NCBI RefSeq assembly: GCF_932274485.2
Contig: NC_065884.2
Location: 52,452,546-52,516,545, forward strand
DNA: 64,000 nt
Direction: 5' to 3'
Source of the DNA: Patella vulgata
Taxonomy: Eukaryota > Mollusca > Gastropoda > Patellidae
Both the position numbers and the translations under genes were made by a program. The first letter of the stretch is position 1; every line of letters starts with the position of its first letter. Below the pieces are notes generated by a model. The model worked only from the letters and a program-made list of their open reading frames with translations. It ran no database searches and was not told the origin of the DNA. Below, one piece after another: positions 36,401-44,358 of this stretch.

Positions 36401-39400
36401 GCATGAAAAAAACTCAAGTGTATATCATATGAATGAGAAAGAATACTAAATTCATAGTGTATAAAGGTCTTGCAAAAGTTTGTGTTGAAAATTACAGTTT
36501 GTGTTCTGTTTACCGCACACCCTCTTAGGTTTACCCAGAGCATGGGGAGAAGAAACAAGGTATCAATTTTACACGGCCTTATGCCGTCGCTCCTGTCTGT
36601 CCGTCGCCCCGTCCGTCCACAATTTGTTTGTGGACACTCTACAGGTCACAATATTTATCCGATTTTGACGAAACTTGAAATATAGGTTTATCTTCAAAAG
36701 ATCTCATTTCAATTCGATAATCGTGCATATCGGAACTTGCTGTACTATTATGTATGGTCCCTGATTGTTCGAAAAATCATGTTTTTTGTTTGTGGATCCT
36801 TAGAAGTCACAATTTGTATTCAATTTTGAAAAGCTTTTAAACATATCATTGTTACACCTCAATGAAGGTTGACTTAAAATTTCGTAAATATCTGCCCAAA
36901 ACTGCCGGACAAAATGGACGCTTCTTGTACGCAAATTGTCAAAAAGTATGTAATACCAAGGTTGTGAACCCTCTAGAAGTCACAATTTTCATCCGATTTT
37001 GATGAATCTTAAAATGTATGTTTGTAATGCAAAGATCATAAGCCGAAGAAGCCTATGGATTTTCAACGATTTTCCAGTAATTACCCTGAGAGTTATGGCC
37101 CTTTATCACTTTGAAAAATTTTGTAGACGCTTTATATTTAATATATTTATGGTTAAGGTCATCCTTCGAAGAAGCCTATCAATTTTCAACGATTTCCAAT
37201 GATAATGGCAATCGATATTAAATGTTTTGTATGCTAAATGTTAGAAAAGGGCAGAACTAGAAGCCAAATGGGTTGTTACTCGTAATGTGTTGTAAATGTT
37301 TTCATTTTTGACAAAGAAAAAAATATGTGCCAACCTTTGTTGACTCCCTGAACAACTTAGCTGCTTAGGACATATGTTTCATTGCCTGGCTAGCTATCTT
37401 TTATGTTCAAGAACAAAAGTGTGTTTTGAAATAAATGTAATGGGCATTAATTTCTTGCTCCCATATTTTACTGATACCAATTCTTTTCCCACTACAAATC
37501 ACTAAAATTGAAATGTCATTATTTGAATAATTTGATTAACTTTAAAATGTTTTCAGGTTTCTTGAATGGTTACCATCAATGCCACAAGATATCCAGGCCA
37601 TGTTCCGAGAACTATCAGAAATTATACAGGAGTTGATCACCCAATTTTTACACCAAAGACATAGTTACTCGGCAAGGTTAGTAAAAAATTTTCAATGAAA
37701 GTATCGCCTTTAATCTCATCTAGATCTGTTGTGTAAAATGTAGAAATAACAATAGCAGAATAATAAAATTCTAGAAAGTTAGGTTTTAGTTATTGTTTTT
37801 TTTGTATTAGAACTGAACATTTTGTCATCAAAGAATCACTTTTTCTGTCTTTGCTTGAAACAATCATTGCTGGAAAATAAACAAATAAAATGAAATAGGT
37901 GAATAAAAGATATATTTCCTTGACAGTCAGGATGCTAAATGCATTGATATCGATTTAACAACATATCCAAACTATAAGAAATTATATATTACATGAAGGT
38001 ACCAAAAACAATATATCTTGCAAACCTGCATTTAATTTTTGATTAGAAATATATTTTTCGTTATATGATTTATTGAGTTGAACAGATGACTCAAGGGAAC
38101 CTGTCTTTAATGGCAGTACATGTATATTAAAGTATCTAAGTCTCTAACTCAATATCGTCCAAAGTCTTTGACATTGAAAACCCAAATTATTTGTCAATTT
38201 AAATCAACATTGATGTTGTGATCTTACCAGGAAAAGGTGGGCTTCTGATATCCAATATTTAAGACGAAATAAACATTTTACCATTTGTACACGAATCGTG
38301 TACCATAATGCGTTTCAGCGCCAATTGTAACAAGGGACTCGAAGAACGGGGCTAAACATATTCCACAAGTCATGTCAAACGGTGACGTCATATTCTTATC
38401 TGGAGAGCATGCGCAATAAATACTATCGGTGTAGACTGGAATAACCAGACGCTAAAGATTGTCATTCGATTGAGACTTCTGGTGTATTTCGCTGAACATA
38501 ACCGATTTGAAATTAGAGTAAAAACGGAAACAATTGAATGTAAATCAGTTTATATACATTCATATTACATTACTGTATGTGTTGTGACCCATTTTTGTCA
38601 ATATCTAGGTTCCAAATATTAGCGATTTAGCTCCTTTAAAGTATAATTGCTATGTAAGATGTAGGGGGGTTGGAAGGCTGAATGGTTCAACATGTGTACT
38701 TTAGATCATAAGTCCTGTCATTGAGTAAAGTGGTGTGTTTTCGATCCCACACTTATATGTGACAAGAAGTAGGGTTGTCTCTCCAACCGCTTGGGTTTTC
38801 TGTGGGTACTCCGGTTTCCTCCGACTAGTACATGTAAAATACTCATGTTCGCAAGCGAATTATTGAAATGGGCTTGAACCATATGTTATTCATGGATTGA
38901 CGTTAAACCTTATGTCTCTCTCTATGTAAGATGTACAATGTATCTTGTAGTATTTGTTATTGTCACAACTTGTTAGTGTAATTAATGTTTTACGTTTTTT
39001 TCTAGATTTACTTGTCAACTGGCTATAACAGAAGTTAAATGTGAAAAAGAAAAACGAAGAAAATTAGTGAAGAAAAGAAAAGCAAGCGAGATTGGACCAA
39101 TGATACGCAATTATAATATTGGATTTGCTGTAGATTTTAATACCCAGGAGAAGGACACTATGGGGTCGTTACAAAGTTTAGAAGGACACATTGACAAAAT
39201 TAGCATGGAAGATATTCATTTTGAGCAAAGAGATGAGGCAGGTTCCTTAAGTTATTATCCAAATTCGGAAAAACCATCTCAAACAAATGGCGCCCCATGT
39301 CAACAATTATTTGACACTTTTGAGCAATGTTTACATGTGACAAACCATTTGGATTCTGTTTTGTCCTATCATTATCAAGATCCAAACAACAAAGGATGTT

Positions 39401-39612
39401 ACAAGTTCGCAGAAATCTATAGCCTGAAGGGCGTTCCGATAAATATACCAGAAACTGACACAGATACCTCACAGACCACAGCCTCAGATATGGATCTGTC
39501 ATGGGATAGTTATGTTGAAATGAAACCAGAAATTGAAGATGAAATCGAGGCCTTTATTGACTCCGCAATGTGTTTGCCAGAATTTGATTCTGATAGTTAT
39601 AATCAGGAATAA
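24266..39612 (+). CDS. PNPLA2: Patatin-like triglyceride lipase, eight exons
   Basis: Adipose triglyceride lipase (ATGL; Brummer in flies) hydrolyses the first ester bond of triacylglycerol at lipid droplets. Joining 24266-24428, 25213-25445, 30772-30837, 32026-32293, 33539-33733, 34873-35008, 37557-37676 and 39006-39612 gives 1788 nt (595 residues plus stop), with all introns GT..AG and phases matching. Seen: oxyanion loop SGCGFLG (residues 6-12), nucleophile elbow GASAG with Ser39, and catalytic Asp158 in YVDGG. Their spacing equals human Ser47/Asp166. Blocks [30 protein letters not shown] and LFPPDPEEL match the family. A hydrophobic stretch, residues about 325-365, corresponds to the lipid-droplet-binding region. 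The tail beyond residue 394 is acidic and family-divergent, making the protein longer than human PNPLA2 (504). Introns are 0.8-5.3 kb and repeat-laden. No damage is seen. An orthologue of the whole PNPLA1-5 group is likely; PNPLA2 is the best label. Confidence 0.95.
25213..25445 (+). CDS. PNPLA2: PNPLA2-like exon 2
   Basis: Acceptor TTTTTTTACAG; donor GTACAT. Codes GECTNF through KEELIQ, including [11 protein letters not shown] and [14 protein letters not shown], matching the second part of the patatin domain. Intron 1 is 784 bp. Confidence 0.94.
26790..26957. repeat. Long inverted repeat (hairpin)
   Basis: Arms of about 70-75 bp face each other around a short centre (CACGATCGCTACGCGATC). 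The left arm includes GTCCATTTGATACCGCTTAA; the right arm has the exact reverse complement TTAAGCGGTATCAAATGGAC. Few mismatches, so it is either a young foldback element or a palindromic MITE. Confidence 0.88.
26958..27560 (+). repeat. Dispersed repeat W
   Basis: Contains about three internal tandem sub-units (TTTGAAAAATCTTGTAGACA, CACTCTAGAGCC, GACGAAGA, TTTTCAACGAT). The 3' block has GGGCAGAACTAAAAGCCAAA and GTTGTAAATGTTTTCATTTC. The same order recurs at about 36520-37410; partial copies lie near 25690-25800 and 31080-31200. Confidence 0.75.
27577..27874 (+). repeat. SINE-B copy in intron 2
   Basis: Head GGGGGGTTTGATGGCTGAAT with the A box, B-box region GGTTTCGATTCCCC, body GGGTTTTCTCCGGGTCCTCC and AAATTATTGAAATAAAA, then a tail of CTTAAACCCCAT followed by (CT)n. 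Confidence 0.87.
28731..29115. mobile_element. Possible hAT-like MITE
   Basis: Begins CTAGTGCTGGGTATTG and ends with ACAATATATCGTGCTAG. Internal segments such as TATCACGATATTGATATG recall the widespread non-autonomous hAT sequences that begin GGGCTGGGCGATA. Ends are only partly complementary and no clear target duplication was seen, so the family call is weak. Confidence 0.35.
29859..30137 (+). repeat. SINE-B copy in intron 2, well preserved
   Basis: A near-complete and well preserved copy: GGGGGGTTGGATGGCTGAAT head, GGTTTCGAATCCCCGG B box, the GCGCAAGCGAATTATTG body and the GGACGTTAAACCCC tail followed by (CT)n. Close identity to the copy at 22974 suggests relatively recent activity of the family. 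Confidence 0.88.
30772..30837 (+). CDS. PNPLA2: PNPLA2-like exon 3
   Basis: A 66-bp exon (22 residues, both phases 0) coding [20 protein letters not shown] followed by GE. It aligns with human ANVCSGFIPVYCGLIPP. Acceptor ATTTTACAG, donor GTAGGT. Confidence 0.93.
31080..31200 (+). repeat. Repeat W, partial copy in intron 3
   Basis: CCAAGGTTGTGGACCCTCTA and GATTTTGATGAAACTTAAAA match the W copy near 36957-37020. The flanks lack the rest of the element. Confidence 0.6.
31241..31346 (+). repeat. SINE-B head, truncated
   Basis: Only the tRNA-like head and first body segment are present (GGGTGGCCGAATGGTTAGCA, GGTTTCAATTCCCAGG, GTACGTGACAAGGAG). The sequence then switches directly into MITE M at about 31345, indicating a recombination or deletion junction. 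Confidence 0.8.
31345..31990 (-). mobile_element. MITE family M (copy 3), carrying a nested insertion
   Basis: Inverted M element starting at the internal TATGTTCGGGGAAATACGCC position, so about 140 bp at one end are missing. It ends with CTTAGCTACTTTAA at 31990, only 35 bp before the exon 4 acceptor. A hAT-type MITE (31666-31967) sits inside it. Confidence 0.8.
31666..31967. mobile_element. hAT-type MITE with 8-bp target duplication
   Basis: A 302-bp element with inverted ends CAGTGGTTCTCAACC and (reverse complement of the right end) CAGTGATTCTCAAAC, the well-known hAT terminal pattern. It is flanked on both sides by AGTTAGAG (31658-31665 and 31968-31975), a perfect 8-bp target duplication as expected for hAT. 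It encodes no transposase. Confidence 0.92.
32026..32293 (+). CDS. PNPLA2: PNPLA2-like exon 4
   Basis: Starts [12 protein letters not shown] with the catalytic Asp158, then [35 protein letters not shown] and [11 protein letters not shown], all family hallmarks. Acceptor TTTTTCAG; donor GTAAGT; ends in phase 1. Confidence 0.95.
33539..33733 (+). CDS. PNPLA2: PNPLA2-like exon 5
   Basis: Codes [14 protein letters not shown] through [11 protein letters not shown]. Includes a His/Cys/acidic linker ([16 protein letters not shown]) downstream of the patatin core. A possible metal-binding look is noted but unsupported. Donor GTAGGT; the split codon joins to exon 6 as Ala. Confidence 0.9.
34873..35008 (+). 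CDS. PNPLA2: PNPLA2-like exon 6
   Basis: Codes [17 protein letters not shown], then [18 protein letters not shown] and [10 protein letters not shown], the start of the hydrophobic lipid-droplet-associated region. Acceptor TTTTCAG, donor GTAAGT. Confidence 0.92.
35187..35425 (-). repeat. SINE-A copy in intron 6
   Basis: TATGGGGTTTAATGTCCCAC, then GAAAACGGTCATACGAC, CACCAATGTGTACACG, GCCAGGCCCTCCGTCCTACA and AATTTTCTTGGCCAATAC. The tRNA-like head is lost and there are internal deletions. Confidence 0.78.
35426..36519. other. Intron 6, unassigned part
   Basis: No exon or known repeat recognised. A 102-codon open frame at 35982-36290 has no similarity I recognise and lies inside the intron. It is treated as chance. 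Confidence 0.45.
36520..37410 (+). repeat. Dispersed repeat W, long copy in intron 6
   Basis: GTCCGTCGCCCCGTCCGTCC, TTTGTGGACACTC, several CGATTTTGATGAA-type sub-units, then GGGCAGAACTAGAAGCC and TTGTAAATGTTTTCATTTTT, parallel to the 26958 copy. The block resembles an abundant mollusc interspersed repeat type (recalled, not verified). Confidence 0.72.
37557..37676 (+). CDS. PNPLA2: PNPLA2-like exon 7
   Basis: Codes [18 protein letters not shown] and [14 protein letters not shown] aligns with human LLEWLPDVPEDI. Acceptor TGTTTTCAG; donor GTTAGT. Confidence 0.92.
38127..38639 (+). mobile_element. MITE family M (copy 4) in intron 7
   Basis: 513 bp, same orientation as copy 1, bounded by TTAAAGTATCTAAG and TTTAGCTCCTTTAA. 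The internal palindrome arm GTACACGAATCGTGTACC is retained. Complete at both ends. Confidence 0.8.
38664..38924 (+). repeat. SINE-B copy in intron 7, diverged
   Basis: Head GGGGGGTTGGAAGGCTGAAT, B-box region TTTTCGATCCCAC, body GCAAGCGAATTATTGAAAT, tail TTGACGTTAAACCTTATG with (CT)n. More mutated than the other SINE-B copies, so probably an older insertion. Confidence 0.8.
39006..39612 (+). CDS. PNPLA2: PNPLA2-like exon 8 (last coding exon)
   Basis: Acceptor TTTTTCTAG. Begins [20 protein letters not shown] with a lysine-rich patch (VKKRKASE), then a long acidic, low-conservation tail ending YNQE and TAA. This tail accounts for most of the extra length over the human protein. An AATAAA at 40555-40560 is a candidate polyadenylation signal. 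Confidence 0.92.
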
Positions 39613-41154
39613 CAGATGTTCAAGAAAATTTGTTATAGATTACACCACAAGTGTCTTCCCGCTATGCTTTTATATTATTGAGTCACTTCTCCTACATCTA
39701 GACAAAACCAGGGGAAACATATCTGGACTGCTACTAATGGCGATTTTCTGTGGGATATTGTTGTGACAGTTTAGATGAAACCATTGAATTTTGTAATATG
39801 TTTTGTTAATGAAGTGTAATGTGGAATTTGTAAAAACATATTTCAAAAAATCCAATGTTTATGAAAACCTTTGTTATGCCTGTGGCTTGTTCTAATTCTA
39901 AGGGAAAAATATCGTTAACATCTTAAATGAATATTTGTTACATATTTCTCTGTTTATTACACAAATGGCTGTTCTATATTTTATTTTTGAAACGTTTGAT
40001 TATTTTAAAACCAAAAATAGTTTTGATAGTTCGAAGGAATCGGTTGATAGTCCTTTAGACGTGGCAGATAGACTCATTTAATTTTATGATACATGTATCT
40101 ACAACTTTGATTATTTAAATTTTTTATGGTGGTCGTTGAATGTGCTACTGTTTTATGATAGTGTATTGCAAGAACAATTTTAATAGATCTTGATTATTCC
40201 AATCTTTTGTTTAAGTACACAAATGGCTGTACTTTAAGGCAATGAGTTCTGTGATTAATATCCATTTCTTCCTGATATTTATACATATACATTGAGACTA
40301 CTTGTAGATGAATGTGTTCCTGCAGATTTAAGAATTTAAAGTGATAAAATATTTTAATATAAAAAAACAAACCACAAGGAACAATTTATGTTTAGAAACA
40401 ATTGTGTTTTCTTTAGTTGTATAAATATATATTTATGCTTACCGGTATTTCTTTCATTTGTAAATATATATACAAAACCAGTGATTTTATTTTTGTCTTT
40501 GTGTTCTTATATTATCTAGTAGGTCTAGTGTATATAATTATATTCAGAGTTAGCAATAAATGTGTGTTAAAAATTCAATCCTAATTTAGTTTTTAGATTT
40601 GATAGCCATTTCTTAAAACATAGAGTATATGTATATGTTGAAAATTCATTAATATTTGTCTTTTAGACAATTGTTTTAATATAGATCAATCTTATATTGT
40701 ATATATATATATATATTCACTGCTGTAATTTTATTTTTCGAAGGTGTATGCAATTCATACTAAATAAGTTAAATTTATTGTGCACATAATTTTTATTTAG
40801 AATATATAAAAAAAAAATTATATTGGATAATTTAAACCAGTCAAAGTGCTTTTTATACATGTATTGTGTCATTGAATTTTTCTTTTATAATTGTATTTAA
40901 AATGTACATAAAAGGCCATACTAGTTTTATACACGGTAAATTTGTACGACATCCTCATCAGTAAAGCACAAAAATTCATACGGTTGATATTATTCTGTAC
41001 TATGACCAGTGTATATTTTTCTTCTAAGTAGTGCCCAATTTCTGAGGATTTAAAATAATGTTTAATTCAATTAACGATAAGTATTCTAATAAAACGTTTA
41101 TCTTATCAATATATTTTATAATTTGGTAATCAAAGAAATTAATTGTATATAGCG
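39613..41154. other. 3' UTR and downstream flank of the lipase gene
   Basis: AT-rich, no gene. The AATAAA at 40555-40560 is the first convincing polyadenylation hexamer after the stop, implying a 3' UTR near 0.95 kb. A (TA)n run lies at about 40701-40716. Confidence 0.5.
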
Positions 41155-41390
41155 GAATATTGGTATTTTGAACAAATTCTGGTATTGAATATGGACATCT
41201 GGACAAGTTCTGGAAATGAATATGGAAAAATTCTGGAATTGAACATGGATAAATTGACAAATTCTGGAATTGAATATGGACATCTTGACATGTTCTGCAA
41301 TTGAAATGGACATACTGATATTGGATATAGACATATTCTTGTATTGGAAATGGAGATGTTCCGGTATTGGATATGAACACTTGAACAGAT
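41155..41390. repeat. Degenerate minisatellite
   Basis: About eight imperfect copies of a TTCTGGAATTGAATATGGAC-like unit with variable spacing (roughly 25-36 bp). Open frames here on both strands are by-products of the repeat. Confidence 0.8.
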
Positions 41391-43194
41391 TGAGTTTTTT
41401 GACTGATTCTGGTATTAAGTGTGGCGAGTTGTACAGATGTTTATTTATGAGCAGATAATTTTCTATTTCGTTTAACTTTTAAAGAAAATTACGTTCGTAA
41501 ACCCTCGTCCTCTGTTATTATTTCCACGCTAAACCTTGTAAACTAATTATACATCTGGCGTTGCAGGAAATTGTTCATAACCTAAACATTATATAAAAGC
41601 TATTTACAACTTGTGAAGTAGTAGTTACTGTAATTACAACCAGTACGACCTTACTATATATCTTTTATAATCAGTATGTAATTTGTATATTTGTCACACT
41701 ATGCTTGATTTCAAAGAGATTGTTAAGGAAGGGCAACAAAAGGATTGAAATGTTATAATTACTAGATATACAAATAACTATATTGTGATAATAAAGAGAC
41801 AATTCACTCACTCATATTTCAATAATTGTGTTTTTTTTAGAATTTAACATCCATGGACATAAATTTGCACCCCTTTTTAAAGTGGCAACGGGTCTATGCA
41901 AGCCCGAATTATTTGTGGTCATTAGTCAGCCTTAAATCGTACCAGATATTGAATATGAATATTAATTAAGTTTTAACTCAGGTACTTGCAATATTCTAGA
42001 TTAATGCCCTTGTTTATCCCGATATATACATGTAACACCATTTTGCTTGCCAACTTAGTTGTTATTGATGGATTTCAATCTAAACAGAAGGGTCTGTGTA
42101 AGGCCCAGTTCGGTTTACGATTTACACTCTACCAAATGGAAATATAACAAGACCCCAATTATATCACTTTGTTGTAACCGGGCTTTCAGAATCTACATAA
42201 CTCTGATCTTAGGCTACAGCTAGCAGTTTTTACTGGTTTCGGATAGTTTTGTGGTATTGTAAGGCCTACGCAGCTACATCTTGTATGTGGATAACTGTCT
42301 GTAGATAATTCATTTACAGCTACTGTGGTATGTAGGCCTATATGATAATGTTATCAGATCTTGAATGATTGATCTTTAAATAAAAAAGTAAATAATACTG
42401 AAAATTACCACCAACCAAATGAAAATGAAACTAATAGCTACAGCTTTAAAAATAGCCGTAAGTGTATGCACCAAACCTTAAATGCTACAAATCTCAGGGT
42501 GTTTTCAGAAATGCCCTTTTTTCACATCAGAAATACCAGGCATATCTGTAGTCTCGGGCTGTTCTTTGACTCAGTCCAGGGTACCTGCATAAGTTTCATT
42601 AATATATATATTTCTATTCACTGTTTTCCTATGGAATCTGTTCTTCATTTTATTTAATTGTCTTTATGAAACACCCTGTTAGATCGGCATTCAATAACCT
42701 AACCAGGAGCGGATATAGGAAAGGTGGTGTGTGTGTGTGTGTGGGGGGGGGGGGGGGCTTCCTTCTTTTCGACTGGCAATTGTGTTTCTTGTTAATATCT
42801 CTTCACTACAATTGTTCCCATCAATGTATAGTCAGTTCTATATTTTCTTGCAGTATCCCCATTCATAAATTGTTTATCCGACATTGGGGAACGTTAATTA
42901 AATTGTTAGGAGTTGGCCTATTCTAAATGCGTAATTATTAACAACCAATTATATAGTATGTTAATGAAGACCAGGCGTTCTTATAATAATGTAGGGTCAT
43001 TAGTTTTATTTTGAATCGTTCGTTCGTTTCCGGAATTTTAAGTCCACGTGATATCGTAGACAAGTTATTGTGAGTCAAATTGTCAAGTATAAGTTCAATA
43101 ATAATAAACATAACAGAATGACATATTTCAGACAAAGAACGAATAGTAATAATAATAAACAAAAGTCAAACATATAGATAATTTGAAATCGTGG
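41391..43194. other. Intergenic, no gene seen
   Basis: No gene or dated repeat. A (GT)n followed by a G homopolymer lies at about 42728-42757. Several AATAAA hexamers occur but none belongs to a recognised gene. Confidence 0.45.
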
Positions 43195-43330
43195 AAACCC
43201 TATGGATTAACCCAGGGTATAGTGGAGTAGAACGGAATGAGTACACTAGGTAACCGAGGATGGGACTAATGAAGCGTACGCCATACATTGTGATATGATG
43301 AGGGAATGATGTGATATGATGGACACGGAG
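43195..43330 (-). repeat. Degenerate SINE-A remnant
   Basis: GGACTAATGAAGCGTACGCC, then ATACATTGTGATATGATGAG and a BsaI-free diverged flank match the SINE-A centre weakly. Ends are unclear. Confidence 0.45.
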
Positions 43331-43563
43331 CGTTGGGTTTTCGTCCTTGCAAAACCACACATTCTGCAATTTGTACACTAATTTATCTCTCATAAATTAT
43401 TAGCATTTCTCGACCTCTTAAGACACACAAAATATGCAAGTTTCACAGAATAAGTATTTTCCTCTAATATATAAAAAAACGTAAAATGTATATTTGTAAA
43501 AAATGCAGCTTTTATTTTCTGATGTAGGGTTATAACAGAAGATTCTTTCTTGTTGGGACAACC

Positions 43564-43944
43564 TTAAACATACATTATGCAAGAGCTAATTTCTTTAGGT
43601 CTGAAATGTTATCTAAATTATTACATTGTAATTAGACATTAATTAACTTGATGTCATCGCTAGCCTGCGATATTTACTGGATTAGGATCCGATTTGCTGC
43701 TCAACTTACATTCATGATTAAATCATGAAATGGATAATCGAGACTATGTTTTTTATCGTACGGACTCTAGTAATGATGATCGGGGATAGGCCGAAAATTC
43801 AATGGCTAAATTTTCGGTTCAGAGTGGATCAATTTGACTGAAATTTTCAGCAAATTCCCTTTACATTATCTAGTTTTTAACTATTACTAGTATTATCGTG
43901 AGAACTGTCAGCTCGTTATCTAATCTCCCACAATGTATCTTTAA
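43564..43944 (-). mobile_element. TTAA-ended MITE, family R (copy 2)
   Basis: 381 bp, inverted relative to 9913-10266, from TTAAACATACATTATGC to CAATGTATCTTTAA. It contains the same ATTCATGATTAAATCATGAA palindrome and TTTCAGCAAATTCCCTTTAC block. Both termini are intact. Confidence 0.75.
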
Positions 43945-43954
43945 ATAAATAAAG

Positions 43955-44140
43955 GCATTCTGAAAATGTAGCCTTTCTGGTACATGCTAGAGACGACTCT
44001 TTCAAGGTAGTCGGAAAATAGCGTTTACTGATAGGTAATGCGTTTATTACAATAAAATATTGGCACTATAAGATGCTAGCGGAAACTGTGTTAAACGGGG
44101 TGTCTACTGGTAATATTTGCTTTTCAAGGAAATTTTATTT
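43955..44140. repeat. Solo satellite monomers
   Basis: About one and a half units of the satellite that forms the 49-63 kb array: CATTCTGAAAATGTAGCC, TAGCGTTTACTGATAGG, TTGGCACTATAAGATGCTAG, GGAAACTGTGTTAAA and GTGTCTACTGGTAATA. It directly abuts MITE R and lies about 5 kb from the array. Confidence 0.8.
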
Positions 44141-44307
44141 ATATATTATGAAGTAGACATAATAAACGTAAAAAAAATACAAAAGTTCTTGCATGTAAAA
44201 ATATTACTTTTAAAAAAATGTGTTTGAAATTGATTTAAAATTTTCAGACATAGTAAAAAAGCAAATTCGTAAAATTTTGGCATTTGAATTGCATTCTTTA
44301 ACCTAAT

Positions 44308-44313
44308 TTTATT
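44308..44313 (-). promoter_or_regulatory. Candidate polyadenylation signal of the TIR gene
   Basis: AATAAA on the minus strand (TTTATT on plus), about 46 bp after the stop codon. Another AATAAA overlaps only 4-15 bp after the stop, so the exact site is uncertain. Confidence 0.45.
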
Positions 44314-44358
44314 TTCACTGTCCTGTGAAATCTCTGACGCATCCTTTATTTATTTGCA

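Noticed and set aside
39200-39502. Minus-strand frame of 100 codons in lipase exon 8
   Set aside because: It overlaps the supported last coding exon and has no recognisable domain.
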